In this document: in pieces, positions 23,901 through 34,270 of the stretch | Layout: the number at the start of each line of letters is the position of its first letter | Position numbering within the stretch: position 1 is the stretch's first letter | DNA from: Helochares maculicollis | Lineage: Eukaryota; Arthropoda; Insecta; Coleoptera; Hydrophilidae | Reading direction: 5' to 3' | Length of the DNA stretch: 64,000 nucleotides | Assembly: GCA_033557835.1 (NCBI GenBank) | Contig: JAWQRO010000008.1 | Location: forward strand, 1 to 64,000 | Notes under the pieces: model-generated | Databases searched by the model: none | The model's input: only the letters and a program-made list of their open reading frames with translations | What the model was told of the DNA's origin: nothing | Position numbers and translations under genes: made by a program

Positions 23901-24829
23901 TATGCATAAATATCACTGCATCTTAACCCATTCGTGGGTAGGATTTAAATGTTTTAGATTATTTTTGCTTTGTTTTAAAGGGAGTGTAATCATATATGTG
24001 CTAATGGTTATATATTGATTTTTGTTTTTGGGTTTTACCTTTTAGGTATCAAGCAATTTTTGAAAATTTAATGAACAAGTTATGAAACATGTCATCTCTG
24101 AAAGTTACTTTCTAAGCTTGTGGGCTTTTATTTATTTTTATCGATTATTTGATACTTCAGAGTTGTCCTATAATTTTAACTGGATTCTCATAAAAATCAG
24201 CAACTTTCAACAATTTCATGTAAAAATAAATTAGTGATACATCATGAAAAAAATAAGTTTTGCTAACTCGAGGTTCAAAAACACTAAAAAAGTGTAGACG
24301 AAGAGGTGAATCAATAAAAGATAAAGTTTTTAAAATTAGCTTTGAGAACATGTTGCTATAAATATGTGTCTACGGGAATTTTCAGTGGCGACACTCCATA
24401 TGTTTAATTTTTGCCTTATTATTATAAACGGTTATGACGGATATTCGGTAAATACTTTTATTAAAGAAAAAATGGTAAAAATAGGGTATATTAATTTTTT
24501 TTAGAAATGTACATCATCATTAAATTTGACCTATTTTGAATATTTGGCTCAGTTTACAATCAACTTTTCAAAATAACACCTATATAATATACAAAGAATA
24601 TACTTTGTAGTAGTATTAACAGTGTGAAGTGCAATTTGCGATGTAATCATCATAGAATGAAAAGTCTTACATATTCTTAAATTTTCGCAAGCAAAGCTGC
24701 GGGTCATTACTAGGTACATAATATATTTAAACCTTTACACTGCCTCCTACATAGACCACATCGATCAACGCATTACATGTTCTTTCTGAGCAAGAATTCT
24801 ACAGACTTCATACAATAATTATATTAATT
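20910..24829. other. AT-rich intronic DNA, no gene seen
   Basis: No open frame is longer than about 70 codons or resembles a known protein. An imperfect inverted repeat built from ACCTACATTAAT and ATGTATGTAGGT lies at about 21000-21066. The stretch from 21890 to 22290 is somewhat richer in GC. From 22560 to 24700 the DNA is very AT-rich and may hold eroded repeats that I cannot delimit. Confidence 0.5.
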
Positions 24830-25020
24830 ACCGACTAATTGTAAGTCCAGCGGACAAGTCGGCTCAGACGCATATCCAGTTAATCCATTAACATCGATAT
24901 CGAAGAGTTAATTAATACCGCAATAAGCAAACGTAATTAATTATTTGTTGAGTTATTTAATTATTAACATTAATTCTAGCTGTCCCGTTAGGGACGCCGG
25001 GCCAGTCTAACCTTTGGTCG
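24830..25020. promoter_or_regulatory. Cluster of TAATTA-type sites, candidate intronic enhancer
   Basis: About 0.8 kb downstream (in gene sense) of the Musashi exon, TTAATTA/TAATTAATT words are packed between more complex segments: around 24835, 24908, 24932-24941, 24955-24965 and 24970. CATCGATATCGA lies at 24892-24903. TAATTA is the general core recognised by homeodomain proteins. The cluster could equally be AT-rich background, so the regulatory reading is inference from density and position only. Confidence 0.25.
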
Positions 25021-25470
25021 CCTGTGCGCCTGCTACTTCCTACAATGCAAACCAACAGCAGTAGCGGCACAGTAATGAGAGCAGGGGCTAGACATGACCA
25101 AAGCAAATTACGGGAAATACCAGATGATCCTCGTCCCGTTCATTCAGGCCCATAATCCTATGGCCTACCTTGTAATTTAATCGTGCCACACGTCTCCGTA
25201 TACAGGGTCTTTCTGCCTAATTGGGCTACATTGACGACACCGTCGAAGCCCTTTACCTCCTTCTGGAAATAAGAGCGAAGTTGATAGCTCCGCGGACTGC
25301 GTGTGCAAGATCGTGGGCGGCATCGGAATTGCGTATTATTTCAAAGAGTTGCGGCAAAAGCAGTTTTGCATAAATTTTGGCTTTGTATGGTACAGCCATC
25401 AAAGCTTGATAACCTTTCGGATCGGCGCGGCGCTTCATTAAATGCGCAGACATCTTTTTGGCAGAGCTTT
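25021..25470. other. GC-richer island beside the Musashi exon
   Basis: This stretch is clearly richer in GC and of higher complexity than the surrounding intron, and lies 100-540 bases past the exon's donor. Open frames exist on both strands (25253-25453 minus, 25303-25542 plus), but neither resembles the next part of RRM2 or any protein I recognise. It could be a conserved non-coding element, an alternative exon, or neutral sequence. Confidence 0.35.
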
Positions 25471-25559
25471 CAAATGTATCTAAAGTCCGTGTTTATTCAG
25501 TTCATGAAGCATTGTCATCGAAAAATTAAAAATTTATTCTGAAATTTACGAATAATCAA

Positions 25560-25565
25560 ACTTAC
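25560..25565 (-). promoter_or_regulatory. 5' splice site (donor) of the Musashi exon
   Basis: Read on the minus strand, the exon ends GGACCG and is followed by GTAAGT, a consensus donor. The cut falls between codons (phase 0), right after the conserved Phe-Gly-Pro of RRM2. Confidence 0.92.
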
Positions 25566-25658
25566 CGGTCCAAACTGTTCGAAGTAGCTCTTTACGTCTT
25601 CTAATGTTGTAGGCGCTGATAATCCGCCAACAAATATTTTTTTCGTCCGGGTTACCAT
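25566..25658 (-). CDS. Rbp6: Internal exon of Musashi-family RNA-binding protein (RRM2 start)
   Basis: The exon encodes 31 residues beginning [17 protein letters not shown] and ending EQFGP. This is the start of the second RNA-recognition motif of Musashi proteins: a basic linker, beta-1 with the RNP2 motif KIFVGG, and helix alpha-1 ([14 protein letters not shown]). The reading frame crosses neither end mid-codon (phase 0 at both). It starts at an ATG because the intron falls before the conserved Met; that ATG is an internal codon, not a translation start. Musashi proteins bind UAG/GUAG motifs in mRNA 3'UTRs through two RRMs and control translation in neural and stem cells. As I recall the families, the Ser-Ala-Pro-Thr-Thr-Leu-Glu-Asp sequence fits Rbp6, while Drosophila Msi differs there. 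The next exon should begin with the beta-2 residues (Ile/Val-Glu-Asp-Ala-Met-Leu-Met-Phe); it and the preceding RRM1 exon are not in the window. Confidence 0.93.
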
Positions 25659-25700
25659 CTGCAACAAAGACAGAAACGATATTTTAATTTCAGTGCGGAA
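25659..25700 (-). promoter_or_regulatory. 3' splice site and polypyrimidine tract of the Musashi exon
   Basis: On the minus strand the sequence just before the exon reads TTTCTGTCTTTGTTGCAG, a strong pyrimidine tract with CAG acceptor. A branch-point-like CACTGAA lies about 30-36 bases upstream of the cut (near 25688-25694). Confidence 0.88.
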
Positions 25701-26119
25701 AGAAAAATCGATGCATCGAGAGGACGTTACGGCCTCCACAAAAATAAATATAAATGATATTTGATTTGCAAGTCTTAAATATTAAAAGGGAGAAGAAAAA
25801 TGAGCTTATCGGCGCCGAAAAACGAGCGGGGTTGGCACAGGATCCGGCTGAGGAGATAAATCTACGCTCATCCGTTTTATATTTTTGATTTGCAGGTGTT
25901 GAAAAATATTCCTTCTCCTTTTTACGCGGCTGGTCGTGACGAGCTCGGGAGACACCCGGCCCTCTATCTCGGCTGCCTTCCTCCATCGTTACAATCTCCA
26001 GCCCGGAGCCAAATGTATTTGTAAAAGACTCTACCGATTTGTCTTTTTCTTTTCTGGACTCACGCGTAGCAGCACGCCCGAACCTCGTCAAAAAGAAATA
26101 TCCCCGTCGAATAAAAAGT
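25701..26119. other. Intron just upstream of the Musashi exon
   Basis: No further exon was recognised. On the opposite (plus) strand, TTTTTGATTTGCAG at about 25881-25894 mimics an acceptor, but no coding sequence follows it. Confidence 0.5.
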
Positions 26120-26775
26120 TCAAAGGAGTCGTGCGGGGGGGATAAGAAGTGTGAAGTGTGGGAGGGGCGAGAGAAAAGGCCCTGAGGGTCTCGACAACTG
26201 AAGAATAAAGGGAACAAGGAGATGAAGAGCGCCGCGGAATGAGGGACTTGGGGAATGGGACCAGCTGAGGGCTATGGAGAATTGGGAGATGAGCAAAGCA
26301 GACAAACTGGATATCCTGGGGCACAAAGTTGGGGAAAACATGGAATCTGAATGGGTTAGAAAGCTGAAAGATGCGAGATTTAAAGACGTAGAAGATGAGA
26401 GCTTAATGGTGAGATAAGAAGTTATAATTAGCGCTACAGGAGAATGAAAAATTAAGAGATGGCGAAAACAGGCAATTAAGCAGCATAAAATATCGAAGAA
26501 TATATGATGACGAGAGTTAGGGTTTGAAAGAAGAGCATGGGGATATGCGACACTCAATACGGAGGGGTAAAATCGGTTGCTCACAAAGGCAGAGAAGCGA
26601 GTAATTTGGGACTTAGGTGGAGAGCAGTGAATTTGAGGACTGGGAGGGCTGGAGAAGTGGGGGTGGGAGCAGCAGGACCGGAGGCAAAGGAGTTGGATGA
26701 GTGCAAGCGAAGAAATGTGATTTACAAAAATGGTTCTTCAACTGGGAGAGAAAAAGCCGCTTCAAATTGAATGAG
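26120..26775. repeat. Long purine-biased tract upstream of the Musashi exon
   Basis: About 650 bases of the plus strand are strongly enriched in G and A (GGGAG, GAGAAG and GATGAG words, with GTGGGGGTGGGAG near 26658). In the pre-mRNA of the Musashi gene (minus strand) this is a long C/U-rich stretch ending about 460 bases before the acceptor. The open frames of 154 and 175 residues across it (minus, 25690-26584) are Ser/Leu/Pro/Phe-rich products of the bias and are not taken as genes. Confidence 0.75.
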
Positions 26776-27499
26776 ATTTCACTAATAGAATTTGAGTGAA
26801 CCGATTCGTCGCCGCGTCGCGATACAAAAGTACATTAGACTTTTGTTTGTTATTATGAATATCCCTGAACCATCTCTGGGCGCCTCCTAATTATTCACAC
26901 AATGCCTCCTTTCTTTTACGCCACATTGGGTTTCCTCGCCGTACCCACACTGAGTGGAATATATTAAATTTATTATTTACATAATGCGCCTGTTTATTTG
27001 TGCGCTTTCTTTTTTCAGAAACGATAAATAAGAAAAATTTGTAAATAACGCCGTCGCTACATTTTCGGAAGTCTTAAAGCTTCTGACCTTTTTTTGAACG
27101 CTTCCAACCAGTGCTTTTGTTATTTAACCCCATTCGAGCCCCGTTCGTCGAAGTGAAAGTGCGCAATTGTGTATATAGAGTCTATTGTTACAAGACTCTA
27201 TAAGTTTCATTTTAATTATATTTTTATATTAGTGTTGTTTTGTTGCTTATTTCATTTCAAACTCCATGACTGACGCGCTCAGGACGTCGAAATATTTAAA
27301 TGTTTATACACAAAATTACGAGACGAAACTTCATGTTTGCAAGCCTATCAATTGTGGCAAATAAAAACAGTTTAGTTATCTCTGTAAATCATTTTGACGC
27401 CATCCGAAAACATTAATTTATCTCTTGTGATTGATGAATCTGTAACGAGACTTACAACTCCATGAATGAAGTCAGAAGTGGACCGAATTTTGACAATAT
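26776..27499. other. Intronic DNA with a hairpin at 27174-27202
   Basis: No gene seen. A perfect 10-base inverted repeat has arms TATAGAGTCT (27174-27183) and AGACTCTATA (27193-27202) with a nine-base spacer. A CpG-rich phrase CGTCGCCGCGTCGCGA lies near 26807-26822. Confidence 0.55.
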
Positions 27500-29600
27500 G
27501 TAACATATGTATGAGGGCGGGGGGTTATTGCTCTCCATAAGGCCCCCCTACCCCATTTGCTTTGCTGTTTCTAACAATGTTTTTCTCTGCGATTTTTGTG
27601 CAATGTTTCACTGATGTGCTCTGTTTGGTATCTTAGGACGTACTACCTCCAGTGGAGACATTTTTTTGTATATTTTAAAGGAAACTATGCTATCACTCTA
27701 ATGCCTCAATCCCATCTGTCATCAGGACATTTGTTTGGTCGTTTTGCTTCTCTGGGTTATCATTCGATTAGTCTTTTGGTCCATCTATTATCAGTCCTTC
27801 TTGCGATGTGCCCATACTTTTGCTACTTAAGTAATTTTTATCTGTTAATGATGTCGGTCACTCGAGTTCTTTCTGTTATCCAGTAATTTCTTTTTCTGTC
27901 CCTCTTTGTTATTCCTAACATACTCCTATCCATAGCTCTTTGGGTAGTTAGAGAAGCTTCTGTGTGATCACTGTGTTGTAGAATTTAATTTTCACAACCA
28001 TATCTTAATATGGTATAATAATATAGGTAAGATTCAATGATCGAAGGTTTTGCTTTTCAGATAAAGAGTCATTCCATACTTGAATATGGTGATATTCCTT
28101 ACGAATGCTCTTCAAGCCAGTTTGCATCTTCTGTTTATTTCTGGGAGAGTGATCCTTAATTATGGACAGCTTGGTCTAAGTATGCACATTCATCAACTTG
28201 TTCTAATTTCTGTCCATTTACGTTGATGTCTGTAACTGTTGTTAATTCGTTGGACATCTCTTTGAATGGTTTATTTGTAGACTAACGTTTTGACTGGCAG
28301 CATATAATTCGTCAATTAGATTTTGTAATTCGTCTGAATTATTCGCTAGGACTGTGCCATCTGCGAAACGAATGTTGTTAAATCTTTCACCATTGATATT
28401 TTGTTCCTTATTTTACCAGTTTAACTTACTCAAAACGTATTCCAATGTAGCCGTTAACAGTATAGAAAAAATAGAGCCTCCTTGAGGTTCATCTTTTATT
28501 GTTGAGAATTCCCTAGTTGGTTTATGAAGTTTCACTTCTGCTTTTTTTTCTCATATTTGTTATTGAGAATTTTAATGTAGGCTTTCTCTATGTCTTGCAT
28601 TGTTAGGGCTCCCATTATTGCCACAAAGATTAAGTCAAAAGCTTTTTCGAAGTCAATGAAAACTACTCATAATGGCAGAGTATTTTCTTTGGTTCCCTGA
28701 TCACTTCTCTTACAGTTTGGTGATCCAAAGTGCTAACCTCAGTTCGGAACCCCGCCTGTTCTTTTGGCTGCATATAATTTAGACTGTATGTTAAGCGGTT
28801 TAGAATGATACCACAGGCAGCAAGCTTATGGTTGGTAATTTCTGATGTCTTCTAAGTTACCTTTCTTATGAATTAGTATTATAGTAGCTTTGTTCCAGTA
28901 CTTAAGAAGCTTTCTTTCTTGGATGCATTCAGTATACATCTTTGTAAGGCAAGTTAATGTTTGATTGGCTGTTAACTTAAGCAGTTCAGCTGTTTTACCG
29001 TCATGCTAAGCTGCTTTACTATTTTTCATTTGTTTTGGAGCCATTTTTACTTCGGATGTTAATAATTCTGGTGGTTCTTCGATATTGTTGGTTTTGACAC
29101 ATAGATTGCCCTCTTGTGGTAATTTATACAGGTTTTCATAGAAGTTAGCGGCATATTCCACTATTGTGCGTCTGTTGCTAATACGAGTGTTGCTGTTGCT
29201 GTCGATCATTGCTACTATTTGATTTCGTCCTATGGTTTGCTTCTGCTAGGGTTTCAGGTAGCTCTTTCCATTGTCAATCCTGTAAAAAGTTTTCAAAGTA
29301 CTTTTGAATATATATTTTTGACTTTCTGATGGTCTAGCATATTCTAGTCTTCTACATATTCAATAAGGGTCATTTTATCAAAGTTTTTTTTGTTTCTCTT
29401 TCTTAATTCATCAACTTCTTAGTATTATCTGATTGCAGTCGTTTAGACCTAGCTCCTACTTCTACTGCAGTTTCTTGGATTATCTTTGTGAAGTTTTGGA
29501 CATGATTTATTGTTCCATTCAACCTGATATGCAACTTTTTTTTGGAGTTTGTTAATGTTATTTGCCAGATTTATCGTATCCAATCACTTCATTGGTTTGT
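27500..29600 (-). pseudogene. RTE-like non-LTR retrotransposon relic, 5'-truncated
   Basis: Read on the minus strand from 29600 downwards, the pieces fall in the order of an RTE-type polyprotein without its endonuclease. IIQETAVEVGARSKR (about 29490-29450) precedes ATLVLATDAQ-type linker sequence. A continuous frame at 29209-29006 has YAANFYENLYKLP and KQMKNSKAA, the conserved entry to the reverse transcriptase domain. WNKATIILIHKKGNLEDI (about 28895-28842) and VFIDFEKAFDLI (about 28670-28635) are RT blocks; the second holds the first catalytic Asp. INGERFNNIRFADGTVL (about 28395-28345) is the active-site block, with FADG instead of FADD (codons 28356-28367). RAMDRSMLGITKRDRKRN (about 27943-27890) and HIARRTDNRWTKRLIE (about 27820-27773) are the C-terminal signature. 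Many stops and frameshifts interrupt it. Both boundaries are approximate. It lies in the same orientation as the host gene. Confidence 0.88.
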
Positions 29601-30720
29601 TTATGACTTCTTTTTTTCCAAACATTATATTTATATAGAAACATAAAATATCGCATAGAACAGACGGTGCGGTTAATGAGGGGTCACACAAATAGCTGTA
29701 TATTTTGAAATTTTGAACATTTCGTCCAGCTCTCAGAAAGATCTGTTCAAGAAAGCGGTGCCTAAGAAGTCCGAATAGGGGGGGGGGGAGAAGCGGGTGC
29801 GCGGGTGGCAAGCGTTGTGCCTTCAGAAAATAATTTCAAATAATTCATCGAGTACACAATAAGTCGGTAGTGAGTTTATTCGGGTAAAAAGCTTTAGCCC
29901 AGCGTCTTTTAACGAGTTCAAGGGGGTGTATTCTTTAGAGTAACCGTCATTTCTATAGCAACAGAAAGGCAATGGGGTGTTAAAAGTTTACCCGGAAACA
30001 AAGGCGGGTCCTAGCGGTAGCGCGGCTTAGTCAAATGCATGACTGAACGCATTTATTTGATTTCGGCTGGATTTTTGTGAACTTTCCACTTTTCTTTACC
30101 CCGCCGGAGAACCCCCGAAGGTTCACTAGCTTTATATTGCTTTCAATTCTGGTATCAGATTGATTTTTACAAAGCCTTAAATTAAGTATACAAACAGCCA
30201 CGCTTTGATTCGTTCCTCTCTGTCTTATCCTATATCTACGTGTTTTTGCCTGTTTGTACATATGGGCTCACCCTGCCCAGACAAGCCCAGCCCAGCCATT
30301 TCGTATCGAGAAGCCAATATCAGACCGTAAGTGAACCAACAGCTGAAACGGGACGATACAATATTCTTTGCATGCGAGTGTTTACATAAGCTGCCTGTTT
30401 TTTCTCTGCTTTATATAGGAACTATCACATGGGAGGTCTGTTTGTTGAGATACAAGCTTTGCAAATAATATAACGTGGTTCCAATACGCCTAGAAAAACA
30501 AAATTTAAATTTTATGCTAGAGAGTTACTTTGAAAACCAGTAAGCGGAAAATAACGAATATAAGTGCTTTATATTAGATATGCGGTGGGGCATTTTTGCG
30601 TTATATTTTTAGGAATTTGCTTGTATCTCACTTGTTTATATAGAAAAACATAAAAAGGTTTCAAATCAAACGGTATATTAGAGACGGGATAGGATTAAAT
30701 GATTAATCCAATTAATAATA
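29601..30720. other. Intronic DNA with a G11 run
   Basis: A run of eleven G lies at 29778-29788, just past the truncated end of the RTE relic. The rest has no recognised coding sequence; the GC content is a little higher between 29890 and 30330. Confidence 0.5.
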
Positions 30721-33700
30721 TGGAGGTAACGGCTCGTATCGACTGAAAAGTGCACAGTATAAATATTAATGAAACGCAAAAATTTAATCAAAAATAGGGA
30801 GCCACCAACAAAATGCACCGCTTTCTTTCCCAAAGTAATCAGGGTATGTTCCATGTAAATTTAATGAAATAAAAATTCAATTTAACTAAATTTCTACGGC
30901 GCGCGGTGTTTGTAGGAACTCTCGTTTATTTAAAACTTTTTCATGAGATCGCGACGAGGGTCTGGGCGCGAAACCAAAGTGAACTACAAGTATGCGTAAT
31001 TATTCGATTCAGCAAATTTAAAATAAATAAAAGTGTAGAATCTCGAATCCCCATCCTAATACTGATCAAACAACTCCTACCTCGAGTTTCCTCTTCGAAG
31101 AATGCCTAGCAAAGAATTAATTTAACGTTAAGCAAACAACTCATCCGATTGCAGAGTAGACGATATAATTTATATCCCAGAAATTTATTTCCTTCAGCCT
31201 GTTCCCGCGAGCGTCGCGACGCTCCCAATCGTTTTCCTTACGTGAAAAAAAATGAGCAAAATTACAGTTGCTTGCTTCGTTGCAAACATTGGGAATCTCT
31301 TTTTTTAACTCATAAGGGAAGTCTCTTTTATAAAAGAGTCTACAATGTAGACAAGGATGCTTCTTAGCCGCAAAGACCTCTCATTTGTAAAGACAATTTG
31401 ATATTTAAGCTGTCAACAATGGCTGAAGCCGGGAATATTTAATGCCGCAAAATTTTCTTTTTTTGCGAAATGAGATAATAATCAAAAAAGAAATTCTACT
31501 ATATTATTCTGTTTAAAGAGGCAAAATATATTTCACATAAAATAAATGATCAGGTGGTATTATTATATACTGCGAATATATCCAAATTTTCGGTTAGATT
31601 TTTGAACGTCCAATATCGATTTATATATTGCAAATATATTGTACTTGTGTTCTTTTTACTATCGCAACTACTTTCAAGGAATATAGTTTGGGCTTCAATT
31701 TACAGTTTTAATCTCGTTATATTAAGGTTAAATAGAAGGATTGATAATTAGTTGTAGATATCATGATTATAATGGATATTTTCAGCATTTAAATGGTGTT
31801 TCTCCAACGAAATCGAATTGAAAGTGTTCAAATGTATTTCTCAGTTTCTTTAGTTCAATTCTTTTGAGTAGCTAAGCCATTGATGAATTGTTTGCTTAAT
31901 TTTTACAAATATACATTTTGAGGATACTGCATGCAATAGATTCAGCATTTGATAATGTATGAATATTTTTGTCTAGACGTTCTTATAAACTTAATTATTG
32001 TTTTAAAAGATCTCCAACCTGGATTCTTAAGTTCAAATTTATTAATGATTTACAAATAGTGAATCTATGGGCATTTGTAATAATGTAGTGATTTATATTT
32101 ACAGAAAAATGTTCAGAAAAGGGGATATCGCCCCTCCTTCCTACATATTTTTCTCTAAATATAAACACTGTATCAGTTTAATTGACCATTATTTCACAGA
32201 TATGCACGTGAAATAAATTTCATGAGAATGTCGAGTTGATAATGAAAAATTGGTATATGTGGTAGATAGTGGTGCCTATCAAGATCCAGTTGCAATATTT
32301 TTTCGCGGTAAGCACAAATAATACATGTTGTACGAAAATAAGTACGATAAATAGCATCTCAGGACTGTTTTAGACAAAAATCCTGTATTTATGCATTTCC
32401 AGACGAACAAATGATAATATTAAAAAAGTTAGACGCGATGCTAAATTTTTGATAAGGAAATTCGTAGTGCTGATCTCACAGATCGTTGCCTTCTCGGGGA
32501 GGTTAATAATTGACTCGAAGATAACGCTGTTTTTTCCTCTTTCAAGATCGCGGAAAGTTTTTTGCGCATCAAACTCTGCAGGAGTGAATATCTTTCAAAC
32601 ACCTGCAAATCAGACGCATAAGGAACGATGAAATATTTATCCAGCGACCCGGTTTCCTTGCTGTCTGCTTCAGTTTTTATATCGTCGTAAAGTAAGTTCG
32701 AGCAGGGTATAAAACAATTTATATTATTCTCTCAGATCTAATTTCATTAGATTGAAATCTGGATAAGCCTCTTTATCTCACAAAAGAAAGCAAATATTTT
32801 TTATGCGAGCCGTGTTAAGTTTCTGCTCTGACTTAAACGTTGATATTATAATTTATCGAGGGGAAAATAGATGAAAAGGGCTTATCTTTATTGCGTTAAT
32901 AAATTTTATTAATAGTTCGAACGCATTATATGATTGCTCAAAGCTCCTCTCTCTTTCTATCAAAGTCTTGAAGAACTCCTCAGGTAGCCTCATACAATTT
33001 TCTATTACATACAGTATAAGTCACTCATTTCCCTAAACTATCATTCCATTCGCTCAGTGTTTTTACGAGAATTTTATTTTTTATCAATATATGCTTACAA
33101 CCACTCGTAGATTTGGTTCGCTTTCACATAGTGTAAAACACAACTCAATCAATATACAATTCTTGATTTGAGAGAGTAGGCTTTTTTTAAATATAAGCGA
33201 AGGCGCAATTTTGTAAAAATACGGGCTAAACTGCGAGTAATTGCTACTATTCGTATACAAGAAACCAAGTTCCGGCGAAAACGTTCACGACTGAGCTTGA
33301 AAATTCATCGAGAAGCTTGACTCCTTGTATTAAAGCGCTACAAGCCATTATCTTTCATTGTGAAATTTACAAATGCACATCATCTACTGAATTACAATGC
33401 AACATTATCTCTTAGACTTAAAAAAGCTACGTAACCTACTAAAGCGATCTCGTCTACCGTGTCTGCTTTAAGCCATTTTATCATTGCGGTAAGTATGTCA
33501 CGCATTGTCAAGTCTTGGAAAAGATTATCGTGTTTACATGTACACCAGTAAACGTAAATCCAGCTCGGAGGAACTCTAGAGATAAAAATATTAAAAAGGG
33601 AAATTGAAAAATAATTCAGGTCGATAGATACGCGATTTTCCCCTGAGCTGTAGAAGCTTCCGTTGGGGAGCCTCTCTCTTCTCGATGTGTGTGAATCCAA

Positions 33701-34040
33701 ACGAATGTTAAGTGTATGCAGAGCACAATACCGTATATTTCTTTCCCGACTGACAATGCATTTTTCAGCAGTTTGTCGCTGATACGCATAAAGAAATCGA
33801 TTTCTCCCGTTTATGTAATATTTTCGTTATTTGTAATTCAAACTTCTTTCGCGAGGGTGCATCGCAATTCAGCCCGGCAGCCAAACAGCTCCGAAAATCC
33901 CGTTTCAAAGTCAAAAGTGAATCACTTTTTTAGCGCGGAATTTTCATAATCAAGATAGATTAATCCTGCGGACAAAATAGGCTCGCAAATATGAACGCGA
34001 GGTATGCAGTGTCCTCCTCTCTTTTACACATACACATAGA
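30721..34040. other. AT-rich intronic DNA, no gene seen
   Basis: Frames of up to 102 residues (minus, 33392-33700) do not resemble any protein I know. A CpG-rich dyad CGCGAGCGTCGCGACGC lies near 31205-31221. No RNA gene or clear repeat was found. Confidence 0.5.
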
Positions 34041-34087
34041 GAGTTTACGTAATTTATGAGTTCTGAACGCAGAACGCCATGAATGGA
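34041..34087 (-). repeat. Dispersed repeat, copy 1 (CATTCATGGCGTTCTGCG type)
   Basis: The reverse complement of this stretch matches 39520-39566 at most positions. It shares CCATTCATGGCGTTCTGCG and the words TCATAAATTAC and TA-ACT, with only a handful of substitutions. The two copies lie in opposite orientation about 5.4 kb apart. No element type was recognised. Confidence 0.7.
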
Positions 34088-34270
34088 GAATGCCTGTTCT
34101 CCTCTGGGGCGATCGAAATTCCACAACGTGGTGGAGTATAAGCACGACACAACCCCAATCTACCCCAACCGAGAGCCTAGCCGCCGTGGTGGACGCTCCT
34201 CTCTCTGTTGGCCGGTTCGTTGAAAAAGCCGGCCAACTGGTCGGAACGCCCAAGCTAACCGATGAATGCA
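34088..34270. other. GC-richer island with a perfect hairpin
   Basis: Beside the dispersed repeat, a GC-richer segment holds a perfect nine-base inverted repeat, GTTGGCCGG (34207-34215) and CCGGCCAAC (34229-34237), with a 13-base loop. Frames on both strands are open here (plus 34090-34392, minus 33960-34310), but neither resembles a known protein. Confidence 0.55.

Noticed and set aside
25253..25542. Overlapping open frames next to the exon as a candidate next Musashi exon
   Set aside because: The expected residues after Phe-Gly-Pro (Ile/Val-Glu-Asp-Ala-Met-Leu-Met-Phe and the RNP1 motif) are absent in all frames.
25881..25900. Acceptor-like TTTTTGATTTGCAG on the plus strand near the Musashi exon
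   Set aside because: It is on the strand opposite the gene and is followed by no recognisable coding sequence or donor.
25690..26584. Long minus-strand open frames (175 and 154 residues)
   Set aside because: They lie partly in a pyrimidine-rich strand and are Ser/Leu/Pro/Phe-rich. Low-complexity composition explains the lack of stops, and no domain is recognisable.
27596..27886. 96-residue plus-strand frame
   Set aside because: It is the antisense shadow of the C-terminal part of the RTE relic on the minus strand.
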